Source of the DNA: Melanocharis versteri
Taxonomy: Eukaryota; Chordata; Aves; Passeriformes; Melanocharitidae
Length of the DNA stretch: 64,000 nt
Reading direction: 5' to 3'
Assembly: GCA_013397845.1 (NCBI GenBank)
Contig: VZTG01005544.1
Span: 1,153,049 to 1,217,048 of the forward strand
Below, one piece after another: positions 57,840 through 64,000 of the stretch (positions are counted from its first letter, which is position 1; the number at the start of each line of letters is the position of its first letter). Under the pieces are notes generated by a model, which was given only the letters and a program-made list of their open reading frames with translations, searched no databases and was not told the origin of the DNA. Made by a program: the position numbers and the translations under genes.

Positions 57840-60800
57840 GGTAATTACAGTGTTTCCTGATCCAAAATCACTTCTCTTCTGACTTTCTAGGACTAGGATT
57901 CTTCGAATTATTTCAGGGGAGGAAAGTGGCTGTTTTATTTTGCTTGAATTTGCCTGTGTGGAATTGCAGTATGCAGCTGTTGTTGATGATGCCTCAGTTT
58001 ACAAAATACACAAGATTTTGAATGGATTGGGTTAGGTTTCCATGAAGGAAAAAAAAAAAAGAACATCTGTCTGGACTGTTCAATCAAAAAAGGAAAGTGA
58101 AGCAAACAAAGATAATCAACTGGATACCCCTCAAGTACATTTGTATCACATACATTGGTTTCCTTACATGAATCACTGTCAGTCGATTTTCCCCAGTTGC
58201 ATTTTATAGTCCTCAGGATGAGTGAATTATGCTCAGTGTGACAATGCTGGACAATTGTGTGAATAATCTGCTAGAAAAAACTGCAAGACTAAGATGAAAA
58301 GCAGATTGATTCTGTTTTAAAGCAGCCTCCTTTGGTATTTGTTGTGTCTGATCCTTGCATTACACGAGGGCTGCCACAGTGTCTTTGTAGCATCAGAACA
58401 GTAAAGGTGGTGCTGGTTTATGAGTTGGCTCTGTTATCTGTAGGTTTTGGCAACTCTCTAATGAGAATGGTACAGACTCACTGAAGGTATTGTTTCCATC
58501 ATACATCATCATGACATCCATAACTTCATCCAGCGGAGAATCAGCCCTGCTTTAAAAGATTTATCAAACCGAGTCCAAATTCGGCACTCTGTCTGCAAGG
58601 GTATTATGCACCAAGATTTGACAAGCTTTGTGAAGATCTGGTCAGGCTCTGCAGAAGACATTTAGGATTTTATATGCCTTTTCGGTGAAGAAATGAAACT
58701 GGGAAACTCAGTTTTGACTGTCAAAGGTGCTTGTGGCCTGTTTGTTTCTGTTCATGTGTGCTTGGAAAGTTTTCAGAATCAAAAAGGTGTTATGAATGTT
58801 GTGGTTTTTCGTCAAAGAAATGCATTGAAAGAAAAGGAGAAACCCTTTCACCTTGTTTTGTAAAGGTCTGATTAATAATTTTATATTTGCATACTAAAGC
58901 CTATGTACAGGCAAGTTTTACTATGGGTAGGAATACACAGACTTTAATTTTTAAAGTATGCATGTCTCTTGTATCATTATAAAAATAGTAGAGGTGAATG
59001 ACACCTCCATTAAGGTTTGCAATGTAATTTATAAGGACTGGACCTTTATTAACCACCAGTCTGTAGCTGGTGTTTTGATTAACAAAATTTGTGCTAGGGG
59101 CTCAGATAATGGATCCACTGTGTTGTGCTTGTCGCTGTTACATCAGTATCAAAAATCCAAAGGTGAGAATTAATGTCTGTGATGAAGGGAAGGGAAGGAA
59201 ATCTAATTAAATAACTGGGTTGCCAACTACATTAAGACTGTAGGGCTACATGTATGTGGAGCTTAGTCTTTGTACATGGTACTTCAACATGTGCTCAAGG
59301 GAGTTGCTTTGAGTAGAAGCAGGGCCCTTTCAGGACCCTAATGTGGCACTTTTATAGCCTGGAGGGAGTAAAGCCCCACTAGATTACAGGTGGAACAAAG
59401 GCCTTCCACATACCACCAGGCTCTCTGTGCTGGAGGGAGAATTCACCCTTCAAAGGGCAAACAGCATATCTGCAGGCAAGAAGATCTGCAGAAGAAACAG
59501 CTTTCAAGCTCACTGGAGGTCCTTGAGAGATGTCTGGAAGCCTCCCTTGGCTTCATCCTCTCTTTAGCATATGGTCTGCCTTTCTGCTCTATCACTTTAT
59601 GTTGCTTTCCACCAAGAGAAGACTTTTGTCTATGTCTGAGGCCTTGTACAAGGTCCTGGTTCCTGAGGCTATGAAAGCATGAATATGCATAACCTACTAA
59701 CAGATCAGAGTATAGCCTAGGGCTGGACATGGAGAGGGGGAAGACAATTCTCAGCTTTGGCTTAGCATGTAACCTTGAGCTATCTATTTACAGCTATATC
59801 CAAACCAGCATATTTGTACCCAAAATACAATTAATGTGATTTAGGCATTTAGAAACATTCCTGTTCATGGAGCCAGGCACATGCTGAACTGTCCAGACAC
59901 AATATTGCTCCAGTCAGTAGGCCTCATAGCAATGTTAATAAAATGCTGAGCCTTAGCTGGTAAACCTTGCTAAGGAGTGAGATGAACTACGTGCAGCACT
60001 TAGCAATCATGATGAAAGGGCTTTCACAAGGAGTGTGAACTCTCAGTTCTGCAGTGTAACTGTAATCAGCTTCAGAGTCCAGGTGGCAATAGGAAGGTTT
60101 TGGTTTTGGTTTTTTTTGCTATGGGCTTTGCTAAGCCTCCTGAAGCTCTGCTCATGTAGAGCTGCGGCTTCCTCAGAGTGATGCTGCTGTCCTAGCTGAG
60201 CCAGCTGCCAAAACACCAGAAACTATTCAGGATTCACCAAATGGGTATCCTGAGTACTGAAAGGCTTTGAGATGGATGGCACCATTTGTGCACAGTGACA
60301 ATTACAGTACATATCCTTTTTAGCGCTGTATAACTGGATGTAGTCTGCAATCCTCTCACATACTGCCACAGATCCCATGATACTCCTACGTGTTTGTCCT
60401 TCATCTGTCATCTCCTGCTTTTTTCCCTGCTGGGGATACAGGTCTACTATCCAGGGAACCAGAGTGTTGTCCTTTCCCACCATTCCTTCTCCCCACAGAT
60501 GGTTGTTTTGTGTTTAAACCTTGCCAGCTATATAGCACAGACTGTCAGTATTCACTCACGGCCTGGGCCCAACATTCCCTACTTAAGCAAAACTACCATG
60601 GGCATCTAAGGGAACATTTTCTGTGTCAGAACTTACTGTATTTTGCTTCAGCAGGTTAATTTCCTTTCTTGAAATCAATCCTTGCTTTATTAAAATTGTG
60701 AGTTTTAAGGCAGGCGTTATTCTGCCTTTTGGGGTGTTTTTATTACATTTATTTCTTACTTTCATTACAGCAATGATGCCACAATGAGGAATAATGCCTC

Positions 60801-63800
60801 ATTGTCGTGTGAGCTGTGTGAGCAAACAGTGCCTCTGGAACAAGTTGCATTACTCTGTTTTTATAATACAAGCAGACTTCTTGGTTTTATATCCTGCTAA
60901 TAGGAATTTTCCCTCAGGTCAGTTTAGCACACAGTGTAGAGTTATTTCTCCTTTCTAATGTGGGATGAAGTCCACTTCTTAACATCAGCTAACAAATACT
61001 ATGCTATTGCAGATAGTGGGACATCAGCAGGGTTTTTGAGCTCAACTTACCTCTTCCTCTGGCACAGAAGCTCAAAGGCTTTGCATCTTTTGTGTCAAAG
61101 ATATATTTTCTTCTAAAGCACTGAAAGGTGCTAACGTGTCTTATGCTGAATGTGGGAGAGAATAAAAAAAGGAAAACAGTTATGCTTTTGTGAATCATTT
61201 TAAATTGAATGAGTGGGGTTTATTAATCAAGCCACATCATCCTGAAAATCCAGTCCTGAGTCCAGGCTGGTGGTAGGCTAATCTCCCTCCTCAGCCAATA
61301 GCGAGAGGTAGGTCTATTTCCTAATGTCAGATCAATGTAAAATGTCTCAATTACTTTTGAAATTGGCAATGCTTCTGTGAAGGGAGCCCAGAATGCTAGT
61401 TCAAACATCAGATTTTTGGACGTTTGTGCCTTAGTGAGGTGAATTCCATGCTAGAATATTGATCAGTCCCTGAAGACGATATGAAAAGTGTGTTAGGATG
61501 GAATTGGCAAAAGCCCTGAAGTCTTTTGAAGGGCTTTGTATTTTGTGTGGTTTTGAAAATTTCTGTAATGATAAATAATGTTTATTTAATTACTATTATA
61601 GACATAGGCATGTCAGATAAGGAACAACAATATTGCACACCCCTAAACAATTCTAAGTAAAACAGTGAAAATCAAGTCTTGATGTCTCATTAAGTGCTCC
61701 TATTAAGATGCTGGAGGCTCCATGACATTATTTAGTCATGACTCTCATTAAATTAATTTGCAGATACCTTGCTTGAAAAATTGTACAACTGTATCCTCAA
61801 TTTGTGTGAACCAGCGAAACTCTAAGGAAGTCTTAACTCTGCTAATTGATGCTACCTGGATGTCTGTCATGAAGATCTGTAGGCCAGGTTCAAGCTGACC
61901 TCTGGATTAAGGGAAGTGGTAGTGTTTGTAATGAGGTTTGCTTCTCAAATAGCAGTGCCAATTGAAGCCATGAAAACAGAAGCACAAAGAAAGCTCCGAG
62001 CCGAAATTCAACTTCTTTGTACTTTGGTTTCACAGCGCAGTTCAGTACTAAGGCTGTTTCCTTTATGTTTAACCAGTCAGATGTGGAAAATTATAAAAGA
62101 ACATAAAACACAGAGGCAGGAAAAGTGTAGCATGATATTACAAGCAAAAGTCTTGTGTTATGTAAAATCACTAAGACTTCTGAACACAAAGTATGGCAAA
62201 TACTCCCAGACATCATAGCAGTTTAAATCTTGGTGGTCTACACGGCCTTGTTCACCACTAGCATTCACAAACTTATCAAGTCTTTGTACCAGCCAAAAAA
62301 ATTGCCTCAATTTTGGAAAACTGAGATTAGTCTTTTTGGTTATGCATTCTTTTGGAAATCATGCAGCAGAACATTTATTTTTCAATAAAACCCTGGTCTA
62401 TTTTTTCTGTATCTAAGCTACACCTGTAGAATTTTCTGCACTTTTGTTACAAGTGAGGAGCAAAGAAGTTTAGGAGAAAACCTTCATAACGCACCATCAA
62501 TATGATTGCAGTGTTGTTCACTTTCACGGACAGTTGCTTGTTTTCCTTTATTCACAGGAAGAAAAAGTTAGGTTTTACAGAATGTACTGATCACCAGGAC
62601 TCTCAAGCTTAATCTCCACTGCTGGCTAATGTATTTGTTGTAAGAGGAGAGCAGGAAAAGATGACATCACCTTGTTGACACCGCTATGCTGTAAGATTAT
62701 TGTAGCAGATGCAGTGACGCCAGCAAAGGGGTTTTATTGCCTTACCTTATGTCATTGAGGGAGAAGGTACAAGAAGTAAACAGAGTCCTCCCCTTTTCCT
62801 TCAGGCATCTCGCCATGGCACTGCAGGTATTTCATAATACTGCTGCTGTAACACCAGGGATTTGGCATATTTAGTGCTCTGCATGACAACTTATTCTGTG
62901 GCTGTAATTCTCCCAATATACCCAGATTAGCACTCCCATTTAGACTTAAAGCTCTTTAATTGGGCTCTCCTCTTCTGTGTTATTCTGTGGGGTTTTTTTA
63001 AATCTCCTGACTGTTCAGTATCTTGGTCTTTGTTAAAGGTCTTTGTTGCACAATTATTAAAAATACTACCTGCAGGAGTAAAAATAGTCACATATTAACA
63101 GCAGTAACAAGGAAACTTTATGATAGAAAATCGTCAATCAACATTGTATGTGTTCATGCATGTGTGAGTGGGAACAAAACTATTTTGGGGCTTCTGATGG
63201 GAGCAGATTTAGTCTTTTGTCAAATTAATGGAGAAACTTCAAGTTTTCATTCCTATATCCAGAGGATTGAGTTCTAGATCTCATGTCTTGCCTCATAGGC
63301 TGACAAGCCCTCCTGTGTCCAGAGACACTAGAGAGATTTTGTAGAAGCCGTGTAGATCTTGAAGAAATACTATTTTCTCTTTATATATTTATGTCACTAA
63401 GAACACCTTGACTCACTGTCACTCTAACAAAGTTAAATGTTCCTTATTAAGTGCACCCATGTAAGGTCTAGAGCCCATGGTGTTTGACCAATGGCACGAA
63501 GTCACATCGGCTGTGCCCATTCTGTGTCATTTCTTTGCTGGTCCCCAGCCTCCTTCCCACCAACATTTTCAACCCTAGAGATGAAGGCTGCTGAGGAGAC
63601 TTGGCTGGAGCAGATAGGAGGAGGAAATATGATGTTTTCCATGCCCCAGTTCATTCATTTTGCAGTTTCCCCCTGAGTTTTCATACAAAGAAGCACAGCT
63701 GAAGGTGCTGCCTCCTCTGCAGGTAAATCTACACACTGTTGCCTGAGAACAGCCCTGGAAGGCATGAAAGGTCTGAATTTCAGCAGAAAACAAAGAGACC

Positions 63801-64000
63801 AAGCTTCTTTGTATCCTTTCAGTTGTTGAGTTTAATGGAGCTATGATGCAGGAACAGAGCTGCTACAGCATTAAATATAATTTCAGAGCCTTTTCATCCT
63901 GTCTTGCTTTTGTGTATGAGAAGTACACACTAGGTCTTTCCTTTGTGATTTTCTCACTTTGTTTTATGCATGTGTGTATCAAAGAGGGAAGTTCTTTCTT
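57840..64000. other. Unique DNA, no gene seen
   Basis: Single-copy AT-rich sequence to the window end. It includes a 9-bp-arm hairpin (ACAATGAGG / CCTCATTGT, 60781-60805) and A or T runs near 58050 and 60104. Frames of 84-100 codons (59390-59674, 60390-60659, 61916-62218, 63023-63277) were checked for domain-like features and none was found. Confidence 0.58.

Noticed and set aside
1..64000. tRNA, rRNA, snRNA genes, CRISPR arrays, bacterial operons
   Set aside because: No cloverleaf, A/B-box pair, spaced direct-repeat array or operon-like gene packing was seen; the sequence is vertebrate non-coding DNA.

Overview
The window reads as non-coding DNA from a bird genome, most likely a neoavian and possibly a songbird. 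The call rests on the repeats. There are CR1 LINE pieces of several ages, including 3' tails ending in the ATTCTATG-type terminal repeat. There is also a complete ERVL-type solo LTR of an avian family, plus two older LTR ends. The background is AT-rich with few CpGs. I recognise no protein-coding exon, rRNA, tRNA or CRISPR array. Nearly all open frames are under about 140 codons and look like chance frames; the longest (about 200 codons) are shadows of a GC-rich LTR. The window is best read as intergenic DNA or the inside of a very large intron.

Layout. 1-6.2 kb holds an ancient CR1 fragment and a roughly 540-bp duplicated block interrupted by single Ns, which looks like an assembly artefact. 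6.2-8.5 kb is a GC-richer block followed by an old LTR 3' end that abuts an antisense CR1 ORF2 fragment. 8.6-16 kb is mostly unique, with a possible decayed retroviral piece near 11 kb. 16-20 kb carries two old antisense CR1 relics, a decayed LTR end and a long G/T tract. 20-43 kb is mostly unique, with microsatellites and several G/T or A/C tracts. An ancient CR1 reverse-transcriptase fragment lies at 43.6-44.2 kb beside a (CTTT)14 array. A CR1 tail with a 13-bp minisatellite lies at 47.5 kb. An isolated CpG island lies at 47.88-48.26 kb. A palindromic ancient repeat lies at 54.6 kb, and the 1,022-bp solo LTR with a perfect 5-bp target duplication is at 55.5-56.5 kb. The rest, to 64 kb, is unique sequence.

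No gene network can be described. The two places most likely to do something are the CpG island at about 48 kb, a candidate orphan promoter or enhancer, and a TAAT/ATTA-rich cluster at 38.25-38.36 kb, a candidate conserved regulatory element. The solo LTR carries its own CpG-rich promoter-like body and poly(A) signal and could drive lineage-specific transcription. Repeat-family statements come from recalled family features, not from a database search.
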